In this document: piece by piece, positions 23,742 through 33,189 of the stretch
Layout: every line of letters begins with the position of its first letter
How positions within the stretch are numbered: position 1 is the stretch's first letter
Source of the DNA: Candidatus Contendobacter odensis Run_B_J11
Lineage (GTDB): Bacteria > Pseudomonadota > Gammaproteobacteria > Competibacterales > Competibacteraceae
Direction: 5' to 3'
Length of the DNA: 64,000 nucleotides
NCBI RefSeq assembly: GCF_000531125.1
Contig: NZ_CBTK010000028.1
Location: 22,590-86,589 of the forward strand
The notes under the pieces: model-generated
The model's database searches: none
The model's input: the letters and a program-made list of their open reading frames with translations, nothing else
What the model was told of the DNA's origin: nothing
Program-made: the position numbers and the translations under genes

Positions 23742-26426
23742 ATGACCGAAATCAGTCGCGTTGCCCTGTTCGGGAAGTTGAACAGTCTGGGCTACAAAGC
23801 CATCGAAAGCGCCACCGTATTCTGCAAGCTGCGGGGCAATCCCTATGTTGAGCCGGTGCATTGGCTGCACCAGATTCTGCAATTACCGGATTCGGATTTG
23901 CACCGGGCCATCCAGCATTTCAACCTGAATCCGTCCCGCATCGCCAAGGATTTCACCGAGGCGCTGGATCGGTTGCCACGCGGCGCGACTTCGATTTCCG
24001 ATCTGTCCGCCCATGTGGACGCGGCGGTTAGAGAAGGTTGGGTGTATGCCACGTTGCTGTTCAACGATTCGCAAGTGCGTACCGGTTATCTGCTGGTCGG
24101 CATGTTAAAGACCCCGGATTTGCGTAACGCGCTGCTCGCAATCTCCCGCGAATTTGAGAAGGTCAAGCTGGATGCCTTAACTGAACAGTTCAGCGCGATT
24201 GTCGGCGGTTCGCTGGAAAGTGGCTTGCGCGCCAGCGATGGTTCCCAGGTCGGCGGCGGCGCGGTGCCGGGTGAGGCCAGCGAGGCTATGGCTCCGCCGC
24301 AAATGGGCAAGCAGGAGGCGTTACAGCGCTTTTCGGTGGATCTGACCGAGCGGGCGCGCAAAGGCGAACTCGATCCCATCGTCGGACGCGACGAGGAAAT
24401 CCGCCAGATCGTGGATATTCTGATGCGTCGCCGCCAGAACAATCCGATCCTGACTGGCGAGGCCGGCGTGGGCAAAACGGCGGTGGTGGAAGGTTTCGCC
24501 CAGCGGATCGCATCCGGCGATGTGCCGCCGCCGTTGAAAGAGGTCACGTTGCGAGTGCTGGATGTGGGGTTGTTGCAGGCAGGCGCCAGTATGAAGGGCG
24601 AGTTTGAGAACCGGCTACGGCAAGTGATTGATGAAGTTCAATCCTCGCCCAAGCCGATCATCCTGTTTATTGACGAGGCGCATACCCTGGTCGGCGCAGG
24701 CGGCGCGGCGGGCACTGGCGATGCCGCCAACCTGCTCAAGCCGGCGCTGGCGCGTGGCAAGTTGCGCACCATCGCCGCGACCACCTGGGCCGAGTATAAA
24801 AAGCATATCGAGAAAGATCCGGCGCTGACCCGCCGGTTCCAGGTGGTACAGGTTGGCGAGCCGAGCGAAGAAAAAACCATTCTGATGATGCGCGGCATGG
24901 CCTCGACCATGGAAAAGCATCATCGGGTGCAGATTCTTGACGAAGCGTTGGAGGCGGCGGTCAAATTGTCGCACCGCTATATCCCGGCCCGCCAGTTGCC
25001 AGATAAAGCGGTCAGCTTGCTCGATACCGCCAGCGCCCGCGTTGCGATCAGCCTGCATGCAGTGCCCGCCCAAGTAGATGATAGCCGTCGCCGTATCGAG
25101 GGTTTGAACGTCGAGTTGGAAATTATCGGGCGCGAAGCGGCAGTCGGGATGGATACCGCACAGCGTCAAGCCGACGCCAGCGAAAAATTGCAGGCCGAGC
25201 AGGCGCGGTTGGCGGAACTGGACGAGCGTTGGCAGCAGGAGAAAACGCTGGTCGATCAGGTGCTGGAATTGCGCGCCAAGCTGCGCGGCGATGGCGGCAA
25301 GGTAGATGCATCGGCAACAGTTGAACCCGATCCACAGCGGCAAAACTGGCTGACCGAGTTAAAGACGCTGCAAACGCAATTGCACGAGTTACAGGGTGAG
25401 AAGCCGCTGATTCTGCCCGATGTGGATGCTCAAGCGGTTGCATCGGTGGTGGCCGACTGGACCGGAATTCCGGTCGGGCGCATGGTCAAGAACGAAATCG
25501 AGACGGTGCTGAAGCTGGCCGACAACCTGGAACAGCGCATCATCGGTCAGCGTCACGCGCTGGAGATGATCGCCAAGCGCATTCAGACTTCCCGCGCCGG
25601 GCTGGATAATCCGAACAAGCCGATTGGCGTCTTCATGCTGGCCGGCACCTCTGGCGTTGGCAAGACCGAAACCGCGCTGGCGCTGGCGGAAACACTCTAT
25701 GGCGGCGAACAGAACGTCATTACCATCAATATGAGTGAATATCAGGAAGCGCACACAGTTTCGACGCTGAAAGGCGCGCCGCCCGGTTATGTCGGTTACG
25801 GCGAGGGCGGGGTGCTGACCGAAGCGGTGCGCCGTCGGCCTTATAGCGTGGTGCTGCTGGACGAAGTGGAGAAAGCCCACCCGGACGTACATGAAATTTT
25901 CTTCCAGGTTTTTGACAAGGGCTGGATGGAAGACGGTGAAGGTCGGGTGATTGATTTCAAGAATACCCTGATTTTGCTCACGACTAATGCTGGCACCGAT
26001 CTGATTACGGGTCTGTGCAAGGATCCGGATTTGATGCCCGATCCCGATGGCATTGCCAAAGCGTTGCGCGAGCCGTTACTGAAAGTATTTCCGCCAGCGC
26101 TACTCGGTCGTTTGGTAGTGATTCCCTACTACCCGCTCAGCGATGACATGATTGGCGCGATTGCGCGGTTGCAATTAGGCCGCATCGCCAAACGCATCCG
26201 GGAAACCCGCAAAATCCCATTCAGCTATGATGATGAGGTGATTAAGCTGATTACCAGTCGTTGCACCGAATTGGAGAGTGGCGGACGGATGATTGACGCG
26301 ATTCTGACCAATACCGTGTTACCCAAGATCAGCGAGGAATTTCTGGTGCGGATGGTCGAAGGCAAGCCGATTGAGCGGGTGCATGTGAATGTGCAGGATA
26401 GCGAATTTGCTTATCAGTTTGAATAG
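23742..26426 (+). CDS. tssH: T6SS sheath-recycling AAA+ ATPase TssH (ClpV)
   Basis: ClpB/Hsp104-type double AAA+ ATPase, 894 residues, that takes contracted sheath apart. The N-terminal Clp-N region (1-150) is followed by AAA1 with Walker A GEAGVGKTAVVEG (about 236) and Walker B ILFIDEAHTLVGAGG. A middle coiled-coil domain (about 430-535) comes next. AAA2 has Walker A AGTSGVGKTETALALAE (about 640) and Walker B VVLLDEVEKAHPDV. The opening VALFGKLNSLGYKAIESATVFCKLRGNPYVE (in parts: LNSLGYKAIESATVFCK) is typical ClpV. The ATG at 23742 lies nine bases after GGAG; 23727 is an in-frame alternative. It is the last T6SS gene of the rightward arm. Confidence 0.95.
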   Translation: MTEISRVALFGKLNSLGYKAIESATVFCKLRGNPYVEPVHWLHQILQLPDSDLHRAIQHFNLNPSRIAKDFTEALDRLPRGATSISDLSAHVDAAVREGWVYATLLFNDSQVRTGYLLVGMLKTPDLRNALLAISREFEKVKLDALTEQFSAIVGGSLESGLRASDGSQVGGGAVPGEASEAMAPPQMGKQEALQRFSVDLTERARKGELDPIVGRDEEIRQIVDILMRRRQNNPILTGEAGVGKTAVVEGFAQRIASGDVPPPLKEVTLRVLDVGLLQAGASMKGEFENRLRQVIDEVQSSPKPIILFIDEAHTLVGAGGAAGTGDAANLLKPALARGKLRTIAATTWAEYKKHIEKDPALTRRFQVVQVGEPSEEKTILMMRGMASTMEKHHRVQILDEALEAAVKLSHRYIPARQLPDKAVSLLDTASARVAISLHAVPAQVDDSRRRIEGLNVELEIIGREAAVGMDTAQRQADASEKLQAEQARLAELDERWQQEKTLVDQVLELRAKLRGDGGKVDASATVEPDPQRQNWLTELKTLQTQLHELQGEKPLILPDVDAQAVASVVADWTGIPVGRMVKNEIETVLKLADNLEQRIIGQRHALEMIAKRIQTSRAGLDNPNKPIGVFMLAGTSGVGKTETALALAETLYGGEQNVITINMSEYQEAHTVSTLKGAPPGYVGYGEGGVLTEAVRRRPYSVVLLDEVEKAHPDVHEIFFQVFDKGWMEDGEGRVIDFKNTLILLTTNAGTDLITGLCKDPDLMPDPDGIAKALREPLLKVFPPALLGRLVVIPYYPLSDDMIGAIARLQLGRIAKRIRETRKIPFSYDDEVIKLITSRCTELESGGRMIDAILTNTVLPKISEEFLVRMVEGKPIERVHVNVQDSEFAYQFE

Positions 26427-26449
26427 CCACCTTTGCTACTACCCAGTGA

Positions 26450-27817
26450 ATGCCGATGAGTCGTAAACGCCACCACCGTCCGCCCCCGATCCGGCACCGG
26501 CAACCGCTCGATGTCCAACAGGCGTTGCCGATAGCGGTTAATCTGCTTCGCAGCGGGCAGTTGGAGGAGGCAGAACGACTGTATCGGTACATTCTTCAGA
26601 TTCAGCCCGCAAATCCCGACGCCCTGCATTTTCTGGGCGTTTTACTCTATCAAGGCGGTGAAAGCGTAGAAGCGGTGCGTCTGATCGAACAAGCTCTCGT
26701 ATATCAGCCTGATTACGCCGATGCCCATAACAATCTGGGAAATATCCTGAGCAGTCTGGGTCGATCTGCCGAAGCAGTGGCGGCTTATCGCCGGGCGATA
26801 GCTTGCTGCGCTGATTTTCCCGATGCCTACAAAAATCTCGGTGTAGCGCTGCGGCAACAAGGCCATTTGGCGGAAGCGATTGAGGTATTGCAGCAGGGAA
26901 TCGCGATCAAGCCTGATTATGCTGACGCCTATTTCAGCCTGGGGCGGACACTGGCGGCGGACGACCAACCTGAGGCAGCGATTCAGGCACTCCAGGAAGG
27001 ATTGCGGCATGACTCGCGTCAATCTGTCGGCTATCGGGAATTGGGCCGCATACTCTACGCCCTCAATCGAATCGAAGAAGCGGCTGATTGCTACCGGCGC
27101 TGGACCCGCCAGTATCCTGATGACCCTGAAGCCCGGCATCTACTGGCCGCGATCACCGGTGAAGATATTCCAGTCCGGGCGGCAGACGGTTATATGCAGG
27201 CATTGTTTGACCGCTTTGCCCACAGCTTTGATCAACAGTTGCAACGCTTGAATTATCAGGCCCCCAACTTGTTGGCGACAGCCATTGCGTCGCAACAGGA
27301 ACCAAACTCGACGCTGCGCGTGTTGGACGCAGGTTGTGGCACCGGACTGTGTGGACCGCTATTACGCCCTTACGCGCACCACCTGACGGGTGTCGATTTA
27401 TCGCCGCAAATGATTGCCAAGGCCCGAGCGCGTGAGGTCTACGATGGTTTGGTCATTGCCGAACTGACCGCTTTCATGCGGGAGCAAACCGAAGGTTTCG
27501 ACCTAATTGTTTTTGCCGACACCCTGATTTACTTCGGCGATCTGGAACCCCCTTTGCGTGCTGCGGCAGGCGCGTTGTTACCGGGTGGGCTGCTGGCGTT
27601 CACAGTGGAGCGGCTGATGGACGAAACCGAAGGCTTTCACCTGAGTTCCAGCGGTCGCTATCTGCACTCGCAGGTCTACCTGGAGCGGATTTTGATGTCG
27701 GTTAATCTGACGCCGCTCTCTATTGTCCCTGCTGACTTGCGTTTGGAGCGACGACAACCGGTCGGTGGGTATGTCGTGCTGACCCGCAAGCTTTCCGATC
27801 TTGCGCCGGTAGGTTGA
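26450..27817 (+). CDS. TPR-repeat protein with SAM-dependent methyltransferase domain
   Basis: A 455-residue two-part protein. Residues 25-235 are about six tetratricopeptide repeats, e.g. YADAHNNLGNILSSLGRSAE and FPDAYKNLGVALRQQGHLAE. Residues 250-450 form a class I methyltransferase with the SAM-binding motif VLDAGCGTGLCGPLL (about 290) and DLIVFADTLIYFGDL (about 345). Such fusions are found in proteobacteria near secretion and glycan genes; the substrate is not predictable. It follows tssH by 23 bases on the same strand, so it may be co-transcribed with the T6SS, but it is also close to the acyl-carrier/hydrolase set downstream. Confidence 0.8.
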   Translation: MPMSRKRHHRPPPIRHRQPLDVQQALPIAVNLLRSGQLEEAERLYRYILQIQPANPDALHFLGVLLYQGGESVEAVRLIEQALVYQPDYADAHNNLGNILSSLGRSAEAVAAYRRAIACCADFPDAYKNLGVALRQQGHLAEAIEVLQQGIAIKPDYADAYFSLGRTLAADDQPEAAIQALQEGLRHDSRQSVGYRELGRILYALNRIEEAADCYRRWTRQYPDDPEARHLLAAITGEDIPVRAADGYMQALFDRFAHSFDQQLQRLNYQAPNLLATAIASQQEPNSTLRVLDAGCGTGLCGPLLRPYAHHLTGVDLSPQMIAKARAREVYDGLVIAELTAFMREQTEGFDLIVFADTLIYFGDLEPPLRAAAGALLPGGLLAFTVERLMDETEGFHLSSSGRYLHSQVYLERILMSVNLTPLSIVPADLRLERRQPVGGYVVLTRKLSDLAPVG

Positions 27818-27934
27818 TTGCTGGATTCTTGCCGACGGCAACGCTATCTTGACGCCCTTTTGATGCGCCCGGCGACGGGCGATCTTACCGTAGGGTGCGG
27901 TTCACTGGGTTTTTCACTTTGGGGGACAGTCTGG

Positions 27935-28192
27935 ATGGTCGAATTCGATGATGTAAAGCGGTTGATCGGCGAGATCCTGCAATTAGGCGAACGAGTACGG
28001 ACATTCGGGCCGGACACTCCGCTGCTGGGGAGTATCCCGGAGTTCGACTCGATGGCAGTGGTCACTCTGATCAACGCACTGGAGGAACAGTTTGGCATCC
28101 AGGTTGCGGATGACGAAATCAGTGCCGAGACGTTTGAGACTGTGGGCAAGGTTTACGAATTCGTGCGTGAAAAGGTTATGGCCGGGACTTGA
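27935..28192 (+). CDS. Acyl carrier protein, exosortase-A-cluster type
   Basis: An 85-residue acyl carrier protein. The phosphopantetheine attachment Ser is in EFDSMAVVTLINALEEQFGI (about residue 36), and the four-helix pattern is complete. The ATG at 27935 is the natural start; the open frame upstream is not ACP-like. It is directly followed by two genes of the exosortase-A-associated hydrolase families, and ACPs of this type occur in EPS/exosortase (XrtA) loci. Its acyl partner and product are unknown. No phosphopantetheinyl transferase is seen nearby. Confidence 0.85.
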   Translation: MVEFDDVKRLIGEILQLGERVRTFGPDTPLLGSIPEFDSMAVVTLINALEEQFGIQVADDEISAETFETVGKVYEFVREKVMAGT

Positions 28193-29005
28193 GTGGCAGT
28201 GATTGAAGCATTTTTCCTGCCCGGAAGTCAGGGCGCACGGTTCGCGATCTATCATCCGCCGGCAGCCGGTGTCGCCGAGCGTGGCGGGGTGCTGTATGTG
28301 CCGCCGTTCGCCGAGGAGATGAACAAGGCGCGGCGGATGGTGGCGTTGCAGGCGCGGCGGTTGGCCGTTGCCGGTTTCGGGGTACTGATCCCCGATTTGT
28401 ACGGCTGCGGTGACAGCGCCGGTGATTTCGCCGAGGCTCGTTGGGAAATCTGGCGGGATGATCTATCGCGGTGTCGCGACTGGTTACTCGGACGCGGCCA
28501 TCATCGCCTCGTACTCTGGGGGCTACGGCTGGGGGCGTTGCTGGCGGCGGAACTGGCCGGCGACAGCACGACCCAGCGCTTGTTGCTGTGGCAGCCGGTG
28601 TTGGACGGTGAGCGATTTCTGCATCAGTTCCTGCGGTTGCGGCTGACCGCTGACCGGCTCAAGGGCGGCGATGAAACCATGGCCCGGTTGCAGGAAGTGC
28701 TGGCGGCGGGGCAAACGCTGGAAGTTTCAGGCTATGAACTGTCTCCTGAACTGGCGACAGCGATGAAACAAGCTCGATTGCAGGTGCCGCCTGCGGGTGG
28801 TTGGGTGGACTGGTTTGAACTGGTGAATGCGGTGAATCGGCCGTTGCTTCCGGCCAGCCAGCGGACCGTGGACGAATGGCGCACTAGCGGTGTGACGATT
28901 CATCCCCGAACTCTGGTGGGGGAAGCGTTTTGGGCGACTCAGGAAATCGCGACGGCGCCCGATCTGCTGGCGGCGACCGTCGCCGCACTGGTTGCAGAAC
29001 GATGA
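28193..29005 (+). CDS. Exosortase A system-associated hydrolase 2
   Basis: Alpha/beta-hydrolase fold protein of 270 residues with the family hallmarks YVPPFAEEMNKARRMVALQA (about 37) and LIPDLYGCGDSAGDF (about 64). The nucleophile elbow reads GLRLG (VLWGLRLGALLA, about 105), so the usual GxSxG serine is an Arg. The family's chemistry is unproven. The GTG start at 28193 abuts the ACP stop, and its stop overlaps the next gene by four bases (ATGA), so the three genes are translationally coupled. The role is presumably in making or modifying exopolysaccharide or a lipid-linked precursor (inference). Confidence 0.82.
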   Translation: MAVIEAFFLPGSQGARFAIYHPPAAGVAERGGVLYVPPFAEEMNKARRMVALQARRLAVAGFGVLIPDLYGCGDSAGDFAEARWEIWRDDLSRCRDWLLGRGHHRLVLWGLRLGALLAAELAGDSTTQRLLLWQPVLDGERFLHQFLRLRLTADRLKGGDETMARLQEVLAAGQTLEVSGYELSPELATAMKQARLQVPPAGGWVDWFELVNAVNRPLLPASQRTVDEWRTSGVTIHPRTLVGEAFWATQEIATAPDLLAATVAALVAER

Positions 29006-29889
29006 ACGCCCATCAGGAAAGCCCTCTCATCTTTGAATGCGAGGGTGCCCATTTGCTCGGAGTCCTACATGCGGGAAGCGCTAGTGCAACGTGCGGGATG
29101 CTGATCGTGGTCGGTGGGCCGCAATACCGGGTCGGCAGTCACCGCCAATTTGTATTGCTGGCCCGCGATCTGGCCCAGGCTGGAATTCCGGTGCTGCGCT
29201 TTGACTATCGCGGCATGGGCGATTCTGAAGGCGAATTTGCCGGTTTCGAGCAGATTGACGCGGATATTGCCGTCGCGGTGGACGCATTTTTTGCCCAGAT
29301 TCCCGGCTTGAGGGAGGTGGTCATTTGGGGACTGTGCGATGCCGCCTCAGCGGCGTTGTTTTACGCTTGGCGCGATCCGCGCATTACTGGTCTGGTCTTG
29401 CTGAACCCGTGGTTACGAACCGAGGCGGGCCAGGCGCGGGCTTATCTTCGCCATTACTACCTTGCCCGGCTGATTAACCCAGACTTGTGGCGCAAGATCG
29501 GACGCGGCGAGTTCTCGTTTGCCACCGCGCTGCGCTCGTTACTGGCGCTGGTCGGACAGGTTTGGCGAGGTGAACGGGGGGGTAGTCAATCGGTGGTGGA
29601 GACGGCAACCGCAGTTCAGACGTCCGAACCCAATCAGCCGCCGTTGCCGGAGCGAATGGCGGACGGTCTGCGGCGTTTCAAGGGTCGGGCGCTGCTGATT
29701 TTGAGCGGCGACGATCTGACGGCGGCGGAATTCCGCGACACCGTCAAGGCATCGCGGCGCTGGCGGCGCTTGCTGGCGCAGCCACGGGTGACAATCCGGG
29801 AATATCCAGCAGCCAATCACACTTTTTCCTGCCGTGAATGGCGCGATCAGGTAGCGGCTTGGACGCGGGAGTGGCTGCGGAAGTGGTGA
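29002..29889 (+). CDS. Exosortase A system-associated hydrolase 1
   Basis: A 295-residue alpha/beta hydrolase with the family block VVGGPQYRVGSHRQFVLLAR and LRFDYRGMGDSEGEFAGFEQ. The elbow is GLCDA (VIWGLCDAASAALFYA, about 110), giving Cys as the probable nucleophile in place of Ser. The catalytic His is probably in AANHTF near the C-terminus. The ATG at 29002 overlaps the preceding hydrolase. Its 3' end overlaps the converging VanZ/ligase gene by 43 bases. The exosortase itself and its PEP-CTERM substrates are not in the window. Confidence 0.82.
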   Translation: MNAHQESPLIFECEGAHLLGVLHAGSASATCGMLIVVGGPQYRVGSHRQFVLLARDLAQAGIPVLRFDYRGMGDSEGEFAGFEQIDADIAVAVDAFFAQIPGLREVVIWGLCDAASAALFYAWRDPRITGLVLLNPWLRTEAGQARAYLRHYYLARLINPDLWRKIGRGEFSFATALRSLLALVGQVWRGERGGSQSVVETATAVQTSEPNQPPLPERMADGLRRFKGRALLILSGDDLTAAEFRDTVKASRRWRRLLAQPRVTIREYPAANHTFSCREWRDQVAAWTREWLRKW

Positions 29890-32800
29890 GGAGAGTGGAC
29901 ATGCGATAAGCTTTTTGGGATGCTTTTGCCTATCAGACCATGAGGCTTGACCATAGCTAACCAAGCAATAAGAAAGAACAGTAGGGTCATTCGTGGTTCG
30001 TCGAAGAGGCTGTCAGACAGGCCAATAGTGAGAAAGCCAGTGAGCGAAGCCATTAATAGTAATGCAAAGCTATCGCCAGTACAGATACGTTGGTATAAGG
30101 TGAAGAATAAATAAAAAAGCAGTATCGTAAATACAGTCAACCCCACCCATCCTTCTTCGAAAAGGATCTGTATCCAAAGATTTTTGCTGTGCCAAGCCAG
30201 ATGACTATCTGTTGAAAAAAACCAATAATCTTGTCCAGCGCTGAAATCTCCATTTTTGATCAAATTATCTCCATCTGGTGTAGTCAGTTTTACATTATCG
30301 ATATCCAGCACAGAACCTGATTGACCGTTATACAAAGCTATTTCCAAGGGATGTTGTGTGAACCACCGATGCCCCTTGCCTAAAGTACTGGGTTCAACAG
30401 TCGTTTGATAATGACTCCATTCTCCAATGGCAGCATTTTTTTTAATACTTATCCAATTACAATTGAACGAATACAAAACTGATTTCTCGCAGATTGGCGT
30501 TGTTAAAACACCGTTTCTTACATTACTGCGCAGATCCATACTCAGTGTATAGGAATCGCCATCAGATAAATTAATTCGTTGCCCCATGTAAAGAGATTCC
30601 CCCGAACCCAAGCGTAAAAACTGATTTTCTTTTTCTATCAAATATTGATAGGTTGTAGGAATAAAATTTTGATTGCTTTTCAAGAAATAAGTGCGTGGAA
30701 AGCTACCCTTTCCCATCCCAAAAAAAGCTGTTGTCCAGTTGTCGTTCATTATGGATAAAGTTAGATGCCAGTGTTTAAGACGAGTCTCCAGGGATTCAGT
30801 GGTGCTGGAGAAGCGTTCTTGTATGTAAGATCCTCTTAATACCGGTAAAACTATGATGATGGTTAAAACCAGAATAATTCCACTGATTAATAAAGTACGC
30901 CCGATTTTTCGGATGTGTTTAATAAGAAGAAGAAGAGTGCCACAGCATAATACCAGCCCTGTAAGAGTAAAAGATAAGTAATCAATTCTCGAAAATGTAA
31001 CTAGAATACCATAAAGAGCTGCCGAAAAAATTCCGATACCTATCAGGCTAATTATGTATCCTCCTGATAGGAAACAGGTAATAATTAAAGGTAAAGCAGT
31101 GGCCAAATAACCATCAATAAAGGCACCACCAGTGTGCATACCAGAGAATAAAGCAGTGACTCGGTAATCAAGGTCAAAGTTAAACAGACCGGAGAACATC
31201 ATACGTTCCCAAGCGATTACGAATGACGTTCCTGCAAGACCGATTAGCATGCCGATTGAGAACAGATGACTGACGGGGGTTCCCTGTCGCACTTCCTGTC
31301 GCAACAGGGGTAGTAGGAACAGTGCCCACCAAAACCCCTTACTAACACGCAAGCTATTATAAGTACTATAGTAATTACTGAAGGCATTGGCGTCTAATGG
31401 CGCTGGGGGAAAAAGGCCGATGGCCGTGCTAATTAATTGGGTTAAAACGACTATACCGATGATGAAGCCAGTTCGTGGAAACAGTATCTGCTCGCTGGTT
31501 ATCAGTGGTGAACGCCACCAGACGATGGCGATAGTCAACAAGATGACTATATCGAATTCGTTAAAGAAGAAACGGCCTGACCAGAACGTTAAATCCAGAA
31601 TCGGCAGCAGAGCTGGGATCGCCACTAGCCATGCGGCAGGATAACGCCAAAGTAATAAGGCGTAGAGGGCGAGACCAATAGCTAGCCAGATAGGCTCAAG
31701 GGGATAGAGGGAGACCGCAAAGATCACAATTCCCAGCAAGGAGAGAGCGAAAAGACGCTGTACTGGCAACATCCAGAAAGCGACTGTTATCTGGTTTCCT
31801 TTATCTAAAGTAGTAACAGCCTCAGTAGTATTGGGTGTAATCGATTTAAGTGATTGCGGTACGGTATTCTGGTTCCAGCGCCTTATCCAGGATGCGATGA
31901 TATAGCTCAATATCGCACTGGTAATGGCAATCAGAATATTAGTCAGATCCGGATGTTTAGACAGAAACAACTTGCCTGTTTCCATGATAAGGGCGCAACC
32001 GCCTGCCAACAATGCAGGCATCAACAGGCGATCAGATCGTCGCGGCAAGGCGCGCCAGAACCATAGACCAAGCCCGATAGGAACATAGCTCCCAGCAACA
32101 TAAATCAGGCTGCTCAAAGCTTCAGCTTCAGGCACGTAATAATGGTAGTAGAAGGGCAGTAACTGCAATTCATTCATCTGATGTACAGCCGCTTGCCAGG
32201 AAAACCACGCTTGGCTAAACCATCCATTCAGAGCTGCCAGCAAGATCAAATAGGGCAGTATCAAAAAGCTGATCCCGACTTTAATAGTAGCTTGGGATAG
32301 CCATATTGGCTTTTTCTGATGGCGTTTAAGCAACCATAGCCCCAAACCCATTCCTAGGGGGCGAGTCAATAATGAAAGCCCTTGGCTGATTCCAGACACT
32401 TCAAAAAACTTGATCAGTTCAATGGAAATGCTGATAATTAGCCCAAAGATAAGCACATTGCGGACAGTGGTTGATTTATGAGTTTCCCACAGCAAACCGA
32501 GTAGAATACCGATGGGCATATTGACAATAACTACTGCAAAATTTTTTGCTAAACAGCGCAGAGTGAAATTACATTCACTATTTGCCATCAAGTTGCCTAA
32601 TTTTCTGTATAAAATATCAAGAGATAGAATGAAATCAAAAGGAAGAAGGCAAAATATAATATAACCAATTACGTAAAAAATCAATGCGGAAAATATGGCG
32701 GGCTGCCCGCCATTGCGGATAGATTGCCAAGCATTTATAAAACGGTTTCCAAACAGTATCCAAAGAATAACGCCTAATACTACACCACTGAATTCGGCAA

Positions 32801-33176
32801 TAATATCGTTGAGAGAAACGGTACGTGGTGGAAAGTAAATCTGGAAAAATTCTATACTCACTATTACCGTACCATAGAAAATTAATGTAAAAAAAACACC
32901 TAACAATTTTGCTAATTTACTTGTTTGATAACTATGTAAGTAGCCACACATAAAAAATGCGGGGGGGATGTACATAAGCAGGTTACCTTCCCAGCCCGCT
33001 CTGGATTTTAAATAGGGTATATGTTGAAAAAAATCCCATACTTCATGTAAAGAAAATTTGGATGAAAAGTTGAATGGAATGAAGTTGGCGTAAATAATTA
33101 CAATCAGAAAAAATAAACTAATCAGAAAGAATAAAAGATTAGGTGTGGAAGCAGCCGAACGGAATCTATTAACCAT
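29847..33176 (-). CDS. Large membrane protein: VanZ-like domains plus O-antigen ligase/polymerase-like domain
   Basis: A 1109-residue integral membrane protein with about 20 predicted helices. The N-terminal half contains two VanZ-like units: LNDIIAEFSGVVLGVILWIL near 135-155, and IMETGKLFLSKHPDLTNILI near 400. The second half (about 520-1080) resembles Wzy/WaaL O-antigen ligases, with ligase-like blocks around LLRQEVRQGTPVSHLFSIGM and KNLWIQILFEEGWVGLTVF. A soluble insert (about 870-1030) with LSDGDSYTLSMDLRSN and NLIKNGDFSAGQDYWF looks like a carbohydrate-binding beta-sandwich. The start is the ATG at 33176. The gene is clearly AT-rich against its GC-rich neighbours, which suggests transfer. 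The likely role is surface polysaccharide polymerisation or ligation. Confidence 0.65.
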   Translation of the reverse strand: MVNRFRSAASTPNLLFFLISLFFLIVIIYANFIPFNFSSKFSLHEVWDFFQHIPYLKSRAGWEGNLLMYIPPAFFMCGYLHSYQTSKLAKLLGVFFTLIFYGTVIVSIEFFQIYFPPRTVSLNDIIAEFSGVVLGVILWILFGNRFINAWQSIRNGGQPAIFSALIFYVIGYIIFCLLPFDFILSLDILYRKLGNLMANSECNFTLRCLAKNFAVVIVNMPIGILLGLLWETHKSTTVRNVLIFGLIISISIELIKFFEVSGISQGLSLLTRPLGMGLGLWLLKRHQKKPIWLSQATIKVGISFLILPYLILLAALNGWFSQAWFSWQAAVHQMNELQLLPFYYHYYVPEAEALSSLIYVAGSYVPIGLGLWFWRALPRRSDRLLMPALLAGGCALIMETGKLFLSKHPDLTNILIAITSAILSYIIASWIRRWNQNTVPQSLKSITPNTTEAVTTLDKGNQITVAFWMLPVQRLFALSLLGIVIFAVSLYPLEPIWLAIGLALYALLLWRYPAAWLVAIPALLPILDLTFWSGRFFFNEFDIVILLTIAIVWWRSPLITSEQILFPRTGFIIGIVVLTQLISTAIGLFPPAPLDANAFSNYYSTYNSLRVSKGFWWALFLLPLLRQEVRQGTPVSHLFSIGMLIGLAGTSFVIAWERMMFSGLFNFDLDYRVTALFSGMHTGGAFIDGYLATALPLIITCFLSGGYIISLIGIGIFSAALYGILVTFSRIDYLSFTLTGLVLCCGTLLLLIKHIRKIGRTLLISGIILVLTIIIVLPVLRGSYIQERFSSTTESLETRLKHWHLTLSIMNDNWTTAFFGMGKGSFPRTYFLKSNQNFIPTTYQYLIEKENQFLRLGSGESLYMGQRINLSDGDSYTLSMDLRSNVRNGVLTTPICEKSVLYSFNCNWISIKKNAAIGEWSHYQTTVEPSTLGKGHRWFTQHPLEIALYNGQSGSVLDIDNVKLTTPDGDNLIKNGDFSAGQDYWFFSTDSHLAWHSKNLWIQILFEEGWVGLTVFTILLFYLFFTLYQRICTGDSFALLLMASLTGFLTIGLSDSLFDEPRMTLLFFLIAWLAMVKPHGLIGKSIPKSLSHVHSPHHFRSHSRVQAAT

Positions 33177-33189
33177 AAAATACTCGCTA

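Noticed and set aside
24615..25343. 242-codon minus-strand open frame inside tssH
   Set aside because: It lies wholly within the conserved ClpV coding region, shows no family motif, and its composition is that of the opposite strand of a GC-rich gene.
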